This document shows positions 52,938 to 63,591 of a DNA stretch of 64,000 nt, piece by piece. Positions within the stretch are counted from its first letter, which is position 1. Each line of letters begins with the position of its first letter. The DNA comes from Strigamia acuminata (lineage: Eukaryota > Arthropoda > Chilopoda > Geophilomorpha > Linotaeniidae): contig OX442319.1 of the NCBI GenBank assembly GCA_949358305.1, positions 1,984,001 to 2,048,000 of the forward strand, given 5' to 3'. The translations under genes and the position numbers were made by a program. Below the pieces are notes generated by a model. That model was given only the letters and a program-made list of their open reading frames with translations. It searched no databases and was not told where the DNA came from.

Positions 52938-54764
52938 ATGGTCACTCCTCAGGCTCCGGAATCACCTACAATTGAATCGTCCGCACAAGACACCCCGACG
53001 CCACAGCCTTTCATTACGTGAGTAATTAAACAGAAAGCGCCGAAACCGATCCATTTTCATTTGTGAAAACAGTAGGAACAAACTTGCCATTGCTGCTGTC
53101 TCCATCGTTGGAGTATTTTTATTGGTTTCACTCATTGCCATTTTGGCTATAGTTTTACTCAGTGGATCGTACAGGCTAGAAAATGAAACCATATCGGAAT
53201 GTACGTACAATTTGTCAACATAAATGTGTACATCGAGTATATAATTTTTAATTTTCGTTTCAAGATATGATTCGTTTATTCACGGGATCAAAATCTTCTT
53301 GCGATAAAGATCCCCCCGTGTTCGAGTTGCTGCAATCCGACTGGGATGGGCACACGCGTGCTCGTGGAACGGTAGTGACCTACAGGTGCGGTTACATTGT
53401 GGACACACCTATCGCCAGAGCCGTGGAGTGCGAAAGTTCGGGCAAGTGGGCTGAACATTTTAAGAAGCTCGAAAGATGCAGGCTGGACAGTGAGAGCAAG
53501 AAACGATTCGATGCTGAGGAGAAAGCACTTACTACGATAGGCAAGTTTACATACGAAATCAGAGGTGTAAAAAGGTGTAAAAGCAGGGTACGCAACGTAA
53601 AAATGGTGTAAAAGATTGATATACACCGTAAATATGGTGTAAAAAGGCAGAATTACACCTGTAATGTAAATGACATTTTGTGCTCACATTTATTATGTGC
53701 CAAAATGGATTAGTGGATCAGACATTGGCTTACGAAATGGATGAAATCGTACACTTTTTAACACCTGTATTTTTTGCCGTGTATTTTATACGCTACTGCA
53801 ACTTATTTGATGTACGGTAGTTAGTTGTTAGTGTTGACGACTTGTACTACAGGTGGTGTTGCAGGTTGTATAGATAGAGATCCACCACCTTCTGGACAAT
53901 ATTATCGAGACTGGAATGAGTTAAAGTGGAGACCGGGAACTGTGATTAAGTATTACTGCTCGGAAGACAAGGACTCGCCTCTTGTTATGGAAGTTGTCTG
54001 CTCAAACCAATTGAAATGGGTCACGAGAATACGGAATCCTGAAACGTGCGGTGAGTATTGTCAAGAATACGTATTGATTAATTTTACACACCACAGTTGA
54101 CGGCACCAAGGCGGGATTAACGGAAGGTGTCCAACAATTCTAATAGGCTCAATCATATACGAGATGTACGTTTAAGAAATGCAGTTTTAGTCTAAAAAAG
54201 GCATTTATTTCGCATAAAATACATTTAGTTCGCCTTTGGTCTTAAAAATACATTTTTTCACACAGAAAATGCATTTTTTTAGTCCAAAAAGGCATTTATT
54301 TCGCATAAAAAAACATTTAATTCGCCTTTGGTCTTAAAAATGCCTTTTTTAGTCTAAAAAGGCATTTATTTCGCATAAAAATACATTTAATTGGCCTTTG
54401 GTCTTTAAAAAATGCATTTTCTGGGTGAAAAAATGCATTTTTTTCCCCCTAAAAGTGCATTTTTCGGCATTTTTGCAATAAGACCTGTCATTTTAGGACT
54501 CTCAATCCGTTAATTCGTGCCGGGCTACAGGTGACGTTTCCGAATGCTCTTACTCAATTAATTTATGTGTAAACAGAATGCGCAGATTTTCCACCCGACT
54601 ACAAAGAAAAAAAACATTTACTTAACTGGCAACCTAATCAACGGTGGATTGGTACCGTGCTAGGATACAGGTGTGCCGATTATTACGATGCTCCGTATGA
54701 AAAACTATATCAGTGCGCTGTAAATAAACAGTGGGAAGTAATTGAAGTATTGACATGTGATTGA
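52938..54764 (+). CDS. type II membrane protein with three sushi-like (CCP) modules
   Basis: Exons 52938-53017, 53073-53200, 53265-53564 (or 53540 with a GC donor), 53853-54050 (or from 53865) and 54577-54764 keep phase. A short Thr/Pro-rich head is followed by one membrane helix (LAIAAVSIVGVFLLVSLIAI). Then come three short modules, each with the pattern D/E-x-PP near the start, RGTVVTYRC / PGTVIKYYC / IGTVLGYRC in the middle, and W then C at the end, as in sushi domains but shortened. It ends at TGA 54762. It probably sits with the modules outside the cell. The exact junctions around 53540-53865 are unsure, and no orthologue was recognised. Confidence 0.7.
54190..54475. repeat. tandem repeat in the last sushi-gene intron
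   Basis: Three diverged copies of a unit of about 75-85 bp containing AAAAGGCATTTATTTCGCAT and CGCCTTTGGTCTTAAAAAT. Confidence 0.85.
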
Positions 54765-55330
54765 TGTGAAAATTAGTAAATTCTATTTATACAATTATTA
54801 TTTATTTATATTTGTACATAACAATTAGTAAATTTCTTGAATAAGTAATGTAAGCGTGTGTTGTTATTCCACTATCATTTAAATCTTACATTTATTAGTT
54901 TTAGTAAGGTTTAAAAACTCCGAAGTGCGAGCGGCAAATGATGAGCGCCGAACACGGCCGTTGTCAGAAACGGATAATGCTACACATCCGTGATGCGAGT
55001 GTGCGAGAGAAATAACCAACTCCAAGGACCCTGTGGACGGATACGAAAACGAAACACTTCGGCCCGAAGTCTTTGTCAACAGGCGTTCGTTTTCCATGCT
55101 AATGGACGAATAAGATTGAAATTCTTCATCCATTTTAGATTTTTGATTTAGATCTTTGATATCATCAAACAATGGAGGTCAATAGGCAGAATTTATCCAC
55201 AATGTCGCAGCTTTTACAAATTGCAGATCAACTACAGGACTTCACATCTAGCACAATTTAATTATTAGACTGTAATGCGATTCTGTCTTGTGTTCGTGGC
55301 GCCATCCAGCTGGGTGCAAAATGACATGAT
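54765..55330. other. intergenic, possible unassigned exons
   Basis: Minus strand 55133-54879 is open from MDEEFQSYSSISMENERLL and could be a 5' exon, but I found no convincing partner exon. A 29-codon plus frame starts at 55172. Neither is called. Confidence 0.3.
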
Positions 55331-55468
55331 GGCGGACGTTATAACTATAGTTCAATTTTATTTAACGTTTGATTTAAAAATAATATCTAAAAATACAATA
55401 AATAATTTTCAGGCATTATTTTTAAATCAAACGTTAAATAAAATTGAACTGTGGTGATTACGTCCGCC
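55331..55468. mobile_element. small foldback/MITE
   Basis: Outer ends GGCGGACGT and ACGTCCGCC. Inner arms AGTTCAATTTTATTTAACG through TTAAAAATAAT (about 36 bp) are repeated perfectly inverted around a centre of about 37 bp. No coding capacity. Confidence 0.8.
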
Positions 55469-55730
55469 AAAAATGTAAATGCCGGATGACAGTTGTCAGC
55501 CATTTGCCCGGATGTGAAATTCTGTACTGATCGTCCTAGGTTGTACTGATGCTCTATTGTATCACCTGAGAATTGTCTCCGATTAAAGGCATTTTTATTG
55601 GTAACAAACAAAACACGAAATGTAATCTGTACAATCCATTTTAATATCTAAGAAATAAAATGTCTTCTCTAGAATTAAATTAATCAACAACTAATCAATC
55701 ATCAAGGATATTTTTTTTCCACCGGAAGCC

Positions 55731-56431
55731 TCAACCGTGTATGTCGTAAACACTTTGCAGCGCCAATTCCGGTTTATCATAACCCATTTGCTCGGGAGTA
55801 CTGATTCCCAATTCGTCTAAAGTCGGCTTGATTTCCTTAATAACATAAGGATAAATTTCTTTCACCTGAGTCCCACATTTATGCTTCAATTAACAGAAAA
55901 ATAAGAATTAATATAATAGTTATGCACAAATCGCTCGCAATTTGCAAATTACACCTTCACGGCTTCGAGAAACCTAACCGCCAGGGCAAAATCGTTCAGC
56001 CGACGACACGCTTTGAGTGCGGCGATCATAATTTTTGGTTCGGGCACCAAATCCATTCCTTGCAAATCGTTCATCGCTTTGCGGATCTCCCAATGATCGA
56101 TGTCGGGGCGATTGAAATACGCTTCGTACCGCGCATCGAATGCCTCGTCGGTTTCCGTCACGCCATGTTTCCACATGCATTGAGAACTACCTACAATTAA
56201 ATTAAATTATTGTTTATTTCTTTTGTTTTTATTTTTTTCCCCTCGAAACTTGGAGGAACCATGGTACATTACTTAAGCCTAATCGTAAATATTTGTACTT
56301 GGGGAGCTTAAATTGGTTGGGAATTTAAATTGGTGATTTGGCTATTTATTACCTGCAAGTATGGTTTTTTCTTGATTGAAAAGCGACGTTCGGAGCGCGT
56401 GATGAAGCCGCGAAGACACCAATCGAAACAT
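55731..56431 (-). CDS. COX5A: cytochrome c oxidase subunit 5A
   Basis: Three minus-strand exons, 56353-56431, 55955-56190 and 55731-55883, join in phase to 155 residues. The first 30 residues ([18 protein letters not shown]) form a basic amphipathic mitochondrial targeting sequence. The mature part has the conserved [35 protein letters not shown] and [15 protein letters not shown] blocks, and the tail has [17 protein letters not shown]. It is a nuclear-coded, matrix-side helical subunit of respiratory complex IV. Nothing is missing. Confidence 0.95.
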
Positions 56432-56717
56432 CTTGAAATTACCGAAAACTTCGGACGGATGTAATGGCGGGAGCAGGGTGGATCTGTGTTCGGGTTAGAT
56501 CATGTGAAACGTCACATTTTGTGATAAAATAATGCATATTGGGATGCAACTGAAATGAGGTCACGATTTGTACTATTTAGTATACATAATTCATTAATTA
56601 TATTCTGAAATGAAATAATTTTTAAAACAATATTTTAGAGAGTCCTTATGTCAACAAATCCTGTCTTCCATTATTTTTTTTCTTCATTTCTTGCTGTTAA
56701 TTTTTTTATTTTTAAAA
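56432..56717. other. divergent promoter of COX5A and the IQ gene
   Basis: The two genes start about 290 bp apart on opposite strands. AT-rich near the plus-strand start; no further feature. Confidence 0.5.
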
Positions 56718-58212
56718 ATGTATCGTGACAATGTCCTGACAGTTGTTTCTGGACAAACTGTGGACAATGGACTTGAGGCTATTTCCGAATCGTTGCCATC
56801 AGGTTCAAAATGTTATTGTCGTTTGGGCTTAGAAACCGAAACCACTTGTTCAAATGAAAATACACGTTTATCAATTCATTCATCAGTCCCTAATGATAAT
56901 GTACAAGAAGGTGAGATTCATCCAGGATACATTTATAACAACGCTTCGTCTAATGCAGCTGATAATCTTTTGTAGCATTGCCAGATTTATGTGATTTATG
57001 TGATGACGAACCTTCATTGCATGATCGGCAAACCAGACTTTCAAGTGGAGATGGATGCAGAACAGGGACAACCAGAAGAAAAATAATAGATGATGTTACT
57101 GTCATGATTGATATGATCAGCAAAGATGAAGTGCATTTTCAGAGGTAAACAGAATGCACAAAGTGAAGATTTTTTGGTCAGATCTCAGATGTTTAAAATT
57201 TTTTAATTTATTTATATTATTACGTAGTGAAAGGGATTTGCTTTCTGAAGTTACAGATTGGTTGTTATCAGACAGTAGTCACGCAAGATTAGCTTCGGAC
57301 GTTCTGTCTCATGTTCGGTTTGGTTTATTGAGCGAAGTCGATTTGTTGCAATGTTTTCGGTACGACCACTTATGCTCCAACAACATTGAAGATGTATTGA
57401 AAGGTGTAGCTTACCAACGCTCAATCAAATGCGGATATTCGCCTGGAATACACACATTTTCACCCAAACCACGAGTGTACCTCGCATTAGGTCACACAAT
57501 GCCTGGACGGTCGACTTTTAAGCAAGCTGACGAGCAGTAATATGAACAAAATCAATCATTTTCATGACACAATTCTGTTTTTACACGGTTTTGATTTTCC
57601 AATTTCTTTTTTATAGAGAATTATAAAAAAGTATAGCTGCATTCAAAAGTTGTGTTTTGGAGTTTGTGTGTTTGTTTCTGTGTCTTTTAACAAAAACATA
57701 AACACGTACAACACTTAAGACACGATCTTTTGAATGCAGCTACCGGTAGTTTCTTTTTATACACGTTTTTTTCTGAAATGTGTCTACCATGTAAAAACAG
57801 AATTGGGTGTATTTATATTTATTTATTTTTTCAATTGATATATAGGCAGTTATTATTGCAATTAAGAGAACGGGCCACCGTGACAATTCAACGTGCATTT
57901 CGTAGCCGGCGTGTGGAACTGGTGAACGAGCTGTTTATTTTGGCAGTTATCGTTATCCAGTGCTCTTGGCGAGCTTACAGCAATCGAGCAAGGTTTGTGC
58001 GAGTGAATGGAGCCGCTAAGAGAATACAATCGGCGTGGAGAGGTCATGTGGTTCGCAGGGAAGTGATGGTGATGCAGCTGGCAATTGTAATCATACAGAC
58101 GTGGTGGCGTCGCTGTATTTGCAGGGAGCAATTTCTGCTTGAGCGTGAAGCAGCAATCGTGATTCAGTGTGCCTGGCGCCGGAATTGCACGAAGTGCATG
58201 TGCATTTGTTAG
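56718..58212 (+). CDS. BACK-like plus multiple IQ-motif protein
   Basis: Exons 56718-56910, 56976-57144, 57228-57536 and 57846-58212 join in phase to 345 residues. Exon 3 (DLLSEVTDWLLSDSSHARLASDVLSHVRFGLLSEVDLLQCF, shown here only by its pattern of helices) resembles the BACK domain found after BTB in kelch proteins, and the exon ends with what looks like the first kelch strand (PRVYLALG). Exon 4 carries about five IQ motifs (VTIQRAFRSRR, IVIQCSWRAYSNRAR, KRIQSAWRGHVVRR, VIIQTWWRR, IVIQCAWRR), which bind calmodulin. A BTB domain and most kelch repeats are absent. The gene may be a reduced or fused form, or a further exon could be hidden in the 57537-57845 intron. Confidence 0.65.
57633..57742. 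mobile_element. MITE-like inverted repeat in the IQ-gene intron
   Basis: TAGCTGCATTCAAAAG at the left pairs with CTTTTGAATGCAGCTA at the right around a centre of about 75 bp. It sits in the intron between exons 3 and 4. Confidence 0.7.
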
Positions 58213-58592
58213 CAAATTATAAAAAATTAAAATAAAGACATAACACCTAAAATTCGCCCCAAAATTTTTCATCCAAACTGCAACACATTCCAATGGCAAA
58301 TTTGTGTACGAAACCATTTCAACAACGACATTTGTAGGTGTTGTCATTGGAAACAATGCATCACATTCCAATGGCGACATTGTTAGAAAGTGTTGAACAT
58401 GGTCCATAGCAGTCCATACAGTCGAAACAGTAAGTCATGTGGTTATAAATTGGGGAAATGGCGGACAAGTCGGTTTATTTTACATTGTTTACATTCTTTA
58501 CATTGTTGTAAAATTCAAAAATCTGAAAAATCTTTAAAATAATTCCCCAAGACCCTAAAAATATGTTGTTTTTATTATTAGCTCTTACTGAT
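58213..58592. other. intergenic before the 5S array
   Basis: The phrase CACATTCCAATGGC occurs twice (58286 and 58365) with related flanks. No gene seen. Confidence 0.4.
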
Positions 58593-58711
58593 GTGAACGA
58601 CCATACCACGCTGAAAACACCGGTTCTCGTCCGATCCCCGAAGTTAAGCAGCATTGGGTCTGGTTAGTACTTGGATGGGTGACCGCCTGGGAATCCCAGA
58701 TGTCGTTCTCT
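58593..58711 (+). rRNA. 5S ribosomal RNA, complete copy
   Basis: Matches animal 5S rRNA through CATACCACGCTGAAAACACC, CCGATCCCCGAAGTTAAGC and TACTTGGATGGGTGACCGCC. The ends GAACGAC and GTCGTTC pair as helix I. A T-run terminator follows (TTTTTATTTTTT). Confidence 0.95.
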
Positions 58712-58793
58712 TCATTTTTATTTTTTACTTTTTGCATTTTCAATTTTGTTTGCTGATCATTCAGTATAACTAAAATTATTAGCTCTTACTGAT

Positions 58794-58867
58794 GTGAACG
58801 ACCATACCACGCTGAAAACACCGGTTCTCGTCCGATCCCCGAAGTTAAGCAGCATCGGGTCTGATTA
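58794..58867 (+). rRNA. 5S rRNA copy 2, 5' part (split by a MITE)
   Basis: First 74 bases of a 5S gene whose start is 201 bp after the first copy. It is interrupted after CTGATTA by the MITE at 58868-59513 and resumes at 59516. One change (GGTT to GATT) lies at the junction. Confidence 0.93.
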
Positions 58868-59513
58868 CTGTCTTCCCTCGAACATAACGTCATGACGTTG
58901 TGTTCGAATACAACGACACCTGACGTTTTATTCGAACACTACGTCATGACGTTATATTTGTACTTTTTCATGCAACTTTTGAAAAATCAGAAAAATCAGA
59001 AATTGAGCATGTAAATTGGACAATTCGTGCCAAATTTGTTTTACAATACGTGTCAAATTCGTGTACAATCTGTTTTACAATTTGTGTCCAATTCGTTTTA
59101 CAATTCGTGTCCAATTCGTGTATAATTCGCAGGGCCGTGCCGACCTATGAGGCGAAGAGGCGGCCGCCAGGTGGCCATGCCTTGGTAGATTTACATACCA
59201 CAGCATGGCCACCTGGCGGCCGCCTCTTCGCCTCATAGGTCGACACGGCCCTGATAATTTGTGTTTAATTCGTAGCCAATTCGTGTCAAATTTTGTCAAA
59301 ATTCGTGTCGAATTCGTTTTTTCGGCATTGCGCCCGTTAAAAGCGCACCTGCAATGCTTCCCGGCATCGCACCCGTCAATGCACTCGAATATAACGTCAT
59401 GACGTTGTATTGGAAGTGGCGTTATATTCGAAAAATCCCTAAAAATTTCGAAAACAGCGATTTTCGAAAAAACTTGAATATAACGTCATGACGTTATGTT
59501 CGAGGGAAGACGG
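58868..59513. mobile_element. TA-target MITE inserted in a 5S rRNA gene
   Basis: 646 bp with terminal inverted repeats: CTGTCTTCCCTCGAACATAA left, and the complement of CCGTCTTCCCTCGAACATAA right, continuing through CGTCATGACGTT (more than 30 bp). The dinucleotide TA flanks both ends. It has repeated ATTCGTGTCCAATTCGT words inside and no transposase. It hosts the hAT-like element at 59130-59253. Confidence 0.88.
59130..59253. mobile_element. hAT-like MITE nested in the TA MITE
   Basis: 124 bp that is almost a complete palindrome: arms of about 50 bp from CAGGGCCGTG to GGCCATGC with a 22-bp centre. The flanks ATAATTCG and ATAATTTG are an 8-bp target duplication with one change. CAGGG ends and 8-bp duplications are characteristic of hAT elements. 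Confidence 0.85.
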
Positions 59514-59583
59514 TAGTACTTGGACAGGTGACCGCCTGGGAATCCCAGATGTCGTTCTCTTCATTTTTATTTTTTTACTTTTT
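59514..59583 (+). rRNA. 5S rRNA copy 2, 3' part
   Basis: Resumes at TAGTACTTGGACAGGTGACC through GTCGTTCTC. It has one change against copy 1 in the internal control region (TGGATGG to TGGACAG). The split gene cannot give normal 5S RNA. Confidence 0.9.
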
Positions 59584-59643
59584 GCATTTTTAATTTTGTT
59601 TGCTGATCATTCAGTATAACTAAAATTATTAGCTCTTACTGAT

Positions 59644-59735
59644 GTGAACGACCATACCACGCTGAAAACACCGGTTCTCGTCCGATCCCCGAAGTTAAGC
59701 AGCATCGGGTCTGGTTAGTACTTGGATGGGTGACC
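59644..59735 (+). rRNA. 5S rRNA copy 3, truncated
   Basis: Starts like the others but ends at GGGTGACC, where the LTR of a copia-like element begins. The missing 3' end would lie beyond that element. Confidence 0.93.
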
Positions 59736-59959
59736 TGTTATTATTTGGTACTATTTGTTATGATTTGTTCTATTCTTATTATGTATAGAGATTTATTCTG
59801 TGTTAAGCTTTGTGTATATATTGGTTCTGTATCTTGTTTTCACATGTTTTTCACCTAATGAATAAAGTCATTCATTCACCTGTGTTAATGTGTGTGAGGT
59901 GGTGTTTTTCTTTGCACAGGAGTGCATTTATTACTCATCAAGGATGGTGAACAATATCA
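59736..59959 (+). repeat. 5' LTR of a second copia-like element
   Basis: Begins TGTTATTATTTGG at the break in the 5S gene and ends at a CA just before the primer site (59953 or 59959). It contains AATAAAG at about 59861, a possible polyadenylation signal. About 220 bp, a short LTR. Confidence 0.7.
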
Positions 59960-59962
59960 ATT

Positions 59963-59973
59963 GGTTATGGGCC
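59963..59973 (+). other. primer-binding site of the second copia-like element
   Basis: GGTTATGGGCC is complementary to the anticodon region of initiator tRNA-Met, the half-tRNA primer typical of copia, and so differs from the 3'-end primer of the first element. Confidence 0.75.
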
Positions 59974-60653
59974 ATAGACACACAGGAAAATAAGGTTATT
60001 TTGAAGATTTTGTGCCAAATTGAGTTGTTGTGAAGAAAACCAGAAGAGGATAATCGACAAGCTGATAGGAAAAACATCATTTAGGACTTCAGGGACATTA
60101 ACACAGGTCTGAGACAATTTGTAGTGATATTTCAAATATATGAGACCTATTTTCACTTATAATTTTGAGTTTGGAGGTTATATTTGTGAGCAGAAAATAT
60201 TTCAAGGCCAGAGTGACAACATAAGCAATAATCCAAGATGGCTGCCCCCAGTATTTGAGTCAGCTAGTGAGTTTTTCATCATTTTTACAGTGCTTTTGGA
60301 GGATTTTCAACGAGGGAGCACCTTTAATGGTTCAGTGGTTGCACTTACTAAATTTTAGTGTGCATTTTGTTTTATTAAACCACATTTTTCAAGGACACTC
60401 AGGGGAACTGAGTTGCAGTAAGCAGATTGTTGATTTAGAGCATCACAGTGCAGTTTTCAACTTGAAGACAACATTGAAGAGAAGATTTGAACTTTATTTG
60501 AATTTTTGTGAAAATTTAATTATTATTATTCGTAAATTTATTGTCAGTAGAATAAGTACTAACCAATGTGACACTGCACCTAGTCACATTTACACGCATA
60601 ATCCATATTTATTTGAGTGAATTGTGGGGGTTTTTGAGTGATATTTGTGCATC

Positions 60654-60886
60654 ATGGAGGATGAAAAATCTGCTAGACAAGTGACATTACTGGAAAAAAC
60701 AAATTATTCGAGTTGGAAGGATGAAATCCAAGTGTTATTGATGGATAGAGGTTGTTGGGATTTTATAGATGATAAAGTAGCACCGGTTTTACCTGAAACC
60801 GCAGATTGGCATGAGAAATCCAGCTTTAATTTAAGAAAAACAAGGGCATATACTACAATTTATTATGCAATTGAAAAGGAATATAA
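60654..60886 (+). pseudogene. truncated copia Gag start
   Basis: Opens MEDEKSARQVTLLEKTNYSS and has the copia-Gag features NYSSWKDEIQVLL and TRAYTTIYYAIE. After 78 codons it runs into the TIR element at 60887 and no further Gag is found. The leader from the primer site is about 680 bp. Confidence 0.8.
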
Positions 60887-61240
60887 GGGGGTTTCATTAA
60901 TTAAGCAATTTTGTAATTTTGCAACTTTAGCAATTTTGCACTTTTGGATTTGTCACATGATATCAGTTCCACCAATCGTGTGCATAATTGCAAAAACACA
61001 AAACAGAAAAAATACACAATCACAAAATCAAAGGTAGTTTTGCTATTTTGGCAAAATGACAGCAGCCAAACTCAATCCAAGTGGTCATCACAAATTGTGA
61101 TTAACAATTAGTTGCAAAAACAATCTCATGATTTTGCAATTTTGCAATTATTTAAAGTCACATGACTTCCTATCCATCATATTGGGTTTTAGTTATATCC
61201 AACCAATTTTAAAATGTGATGCAAAATAACTAGTTCTACA
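60887..61240 (+). mobile_element. TIR element, truncated left end (copy 1)
   Basis: Starts GGGGGTTTCATTAATTAAGC and matches 62037-62392 closely, then stops at CTAGTTCTA where unrelated sequence begins. The right terminus is missing. Confidence 0.8.
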
Positions 61241-61561
61241 GGGTGAGTCAAAAGTCTGGAAACCCCTTTTTTTTCTTGCAAATGACCAAAGATATGTCAA
61301 TTCTATTGATGTGGTCATATAGGAAGTCGATGGTAGGCTATTCTGTTGGGACAATTTCATTAATTTAGAAGAGAATTCACACACTACTCCATTCCATTCA
61401 TAACATCATAACAATCACACATGTCAATTTATTGTTGCTCATATAATACAATTCTTTCATGGTTACTTACTACGTAACCATTCATAAAAACAACTCATTG
61501 CAAACGAAATACTACTAACACTCGCCCATATTAAATTCTTAATACATGCATATAAAGTTTA
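61240..61561. other. possible mariner-like end and copia 3' region
   Basis: CAGGGTGAGTCAAAAGTCTG immediately after a TA resembles the terminal repeat of some mariner-type elements; no transposase is present. The remainder may be the 3' end or LTR of the minus-strand copia element. Confidence 0.4.
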
Positions 61562-62036
61562 CAATTAATTTTCATTCGAAATGTTCACTAATCCAATTGC
61601 TTCACACGCTTGCTTCAATTTCGTTTCAGAGACAGCCTTGGTCATCATATCCGCGAGCATCTGATCGGTTGACAAATACATCACACTGTAAATTCCTTCT
61701 TCAACATCTTGCCTAATAAAAGCTACTCTCCTATTAAAGTGTTTCGTTCTTGCGTGATAACACGGGTTCTTGGTCAAGTCAATAGCTGGCTGATTGTCGC
61801 AGAAAATTACTATGGGTCCCTTATTTGTTGTCAACTTCAAATCTTCAAGGACATTTTTAACCCATTTTACTTCCTTTGCGACTTCCACCAGACCCGAGAA
61901 TTCGGCTTCACACGATGACAAACTGATCAAACTCTGCTTCTTCGCTTGCCATGTGATCGCCGTTCCATTCAAGGTAGTTATGAATCCCGCAAATGATTTT
62001 GCGTCGGCATTACACGCGTTCCAGGACGAATCAATA
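61562..62036 (-). pseudogene. copia RNase H segment (third copia-like element, C-terminal part)
   Basis: Minus-strand frame with the RNase H signature: DSSWNACNADAKSFAGF, LSSCEAEFSGLVEVAKEV, IFCDNQPAID, and KHFNRRVAFIRQDVEEG, ending in a normal stop. It is cut at its start by the TIR element at 62037. It belongs with the RT segment at 63592. Confidence 0.88.
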
Positions 62037-63591
62037 GGGGGTTTCATTAATTAAGCAATTTTGTAATTTTGCAACTTTAGCAATTTTGCACTTTTGGATT
62101 TGTCACATGATATTAGTTCCACCAATCATGTGCATAATTGCAAAAACACAAAACAGAAAAAATACACAATCACAAAATCAAAGGTAGTTTTGCTATTTTG
62201 GCAAAAATGGCAGCAGCCAAACTCAATCCAAGTGGCCATCACAAATTGTGATTAATAATTAGTTTCAAAAACAATCTCATAATTTTGCAATTTTGCAATT
62301 ATTTAAATAGTCACGTGACTTCCTATCCACCATATTAGGTTATAGTTATATCCAACCAATTTTAAAATGTGATGCAAAAAAACTAGTTCTTATTTGTGTG
62401 ATGGAACAAAATATTTTTTAATAAGGTGCATTTTAATAAATACTAGCTGTTCACCCACAAAGCCAAAGTCATAGATCAGACAAATGTATACAACCAAAAA
62501 TAAAATAAATTTTTGCAAAACTAAACCAAACCCATAATAATGCAACCCAAACCCAAACCACACCAAACCAAAACCAATGCCAATCTGGCCAATACCCAAA
62601 CACAATCAAACCCAAAAGTTAACCTAAACCCAACGTTAATCCAGCCAATTCAATTTTGGCCCAAACCACTGCAACCTGCTATTTTGTCCTCCTTTATTAT
62701 TCAACCACTTTTTCCAACTTTTTCTTATAAATCAACCCAAAAAAGATCGTTTTTTCCAAAATTTAAAGTCAACGGTTAATCCGATCAAAAAGTTATCTGT
62801 ACCATCGTTTTCAGCGGGATTTTCTTCTCTGGAAACCTGTTTTAAACATTTCATTCGGTTAATTTTACGAATTTTTGGTTTTGTCATGGTCGAATCTCGA
62901 ATCCAAATTCTGCACCAAATTTCCAAATTTTCCCATTCGGTCCCCCGCTAAGATGGCCCGAATCGGCACTTTTCCTCGCCCGAATCAAAAAATAAAAAAT
63001 ACAGGCTTGTGCAGAATTGTCTCCTCTTCAAAATGAGCTTGGTTCCATAATTTTCCGAGCTTATCTTGACATAGAAAACAATAAAAAACGATACGCGACG
63101 AACATTTCCGCCTGAATTTCCATTCGGGCACCCGCTAAAATCGCCCTGAATCGCCCTGAATCGGTACTTTTTTTTACCCGAATCGAAGTATTGAGTTTCC
63201 TAGCTGTTATACAGTCATGGATGCATCAGCATTTTGATGATATACAAGGATACAAGTTGGCCACTTAGATAGAGCTTGGATGCCTCCATTTTGTTTTGAG
63301 TTTCACAAGCCTCAAAATCACTTCTTATCAAAATCACAAAAACTACCTTTTAGATGTTTTTGGGATTTTGTGTTTTCACTCTTTTGTGCTTTAGTGAATG
63401 TGAATGTGATTGGTAGAACAGATATCACATGACAATACTCAAAAATCACAAAATTGTCCAGATCACACAATTGCAAAATTGACTGGGTTAATTCAATGTA
63501 AACTCATTTTTGGAGGCATCAAAAAATAATGATTTTGTGATTAATGCAAAATCACAAAATTGCAAAATCATTCATATAATGAAACCCCCTA
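62037..63591. mobile_element. TIR element with TA duplication, copy 2
   Basis: About 1,555 bp starting GGGGGTTTCATTA and ending TAATGAAACCCCC, with TA on both sides. Left (to about 62390) and right (from about 63290) subterminal regions share CACAAAATC and AAAGGTAG words in inverted order. The middle contains CTAGCTGTTCACCC, CCAAACC-rich and ATTTTCCCATTCGG stretches and no transposase frame. It is a non-autonomous element, possibly with nested insertions. Confidence 0.82.

Noticed and set aside
54879-55172. A minus-strand protein-coding exon
   Set aside because: The frame is open and of mixed composition, but no second exon, conserved domain or clear splice donor could be shown.
58286-58400. 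A regulatory repeat around CACATTCCAATGGC
   Set aside because: Two short copies only; too little to tell a decayed MITE from chance.
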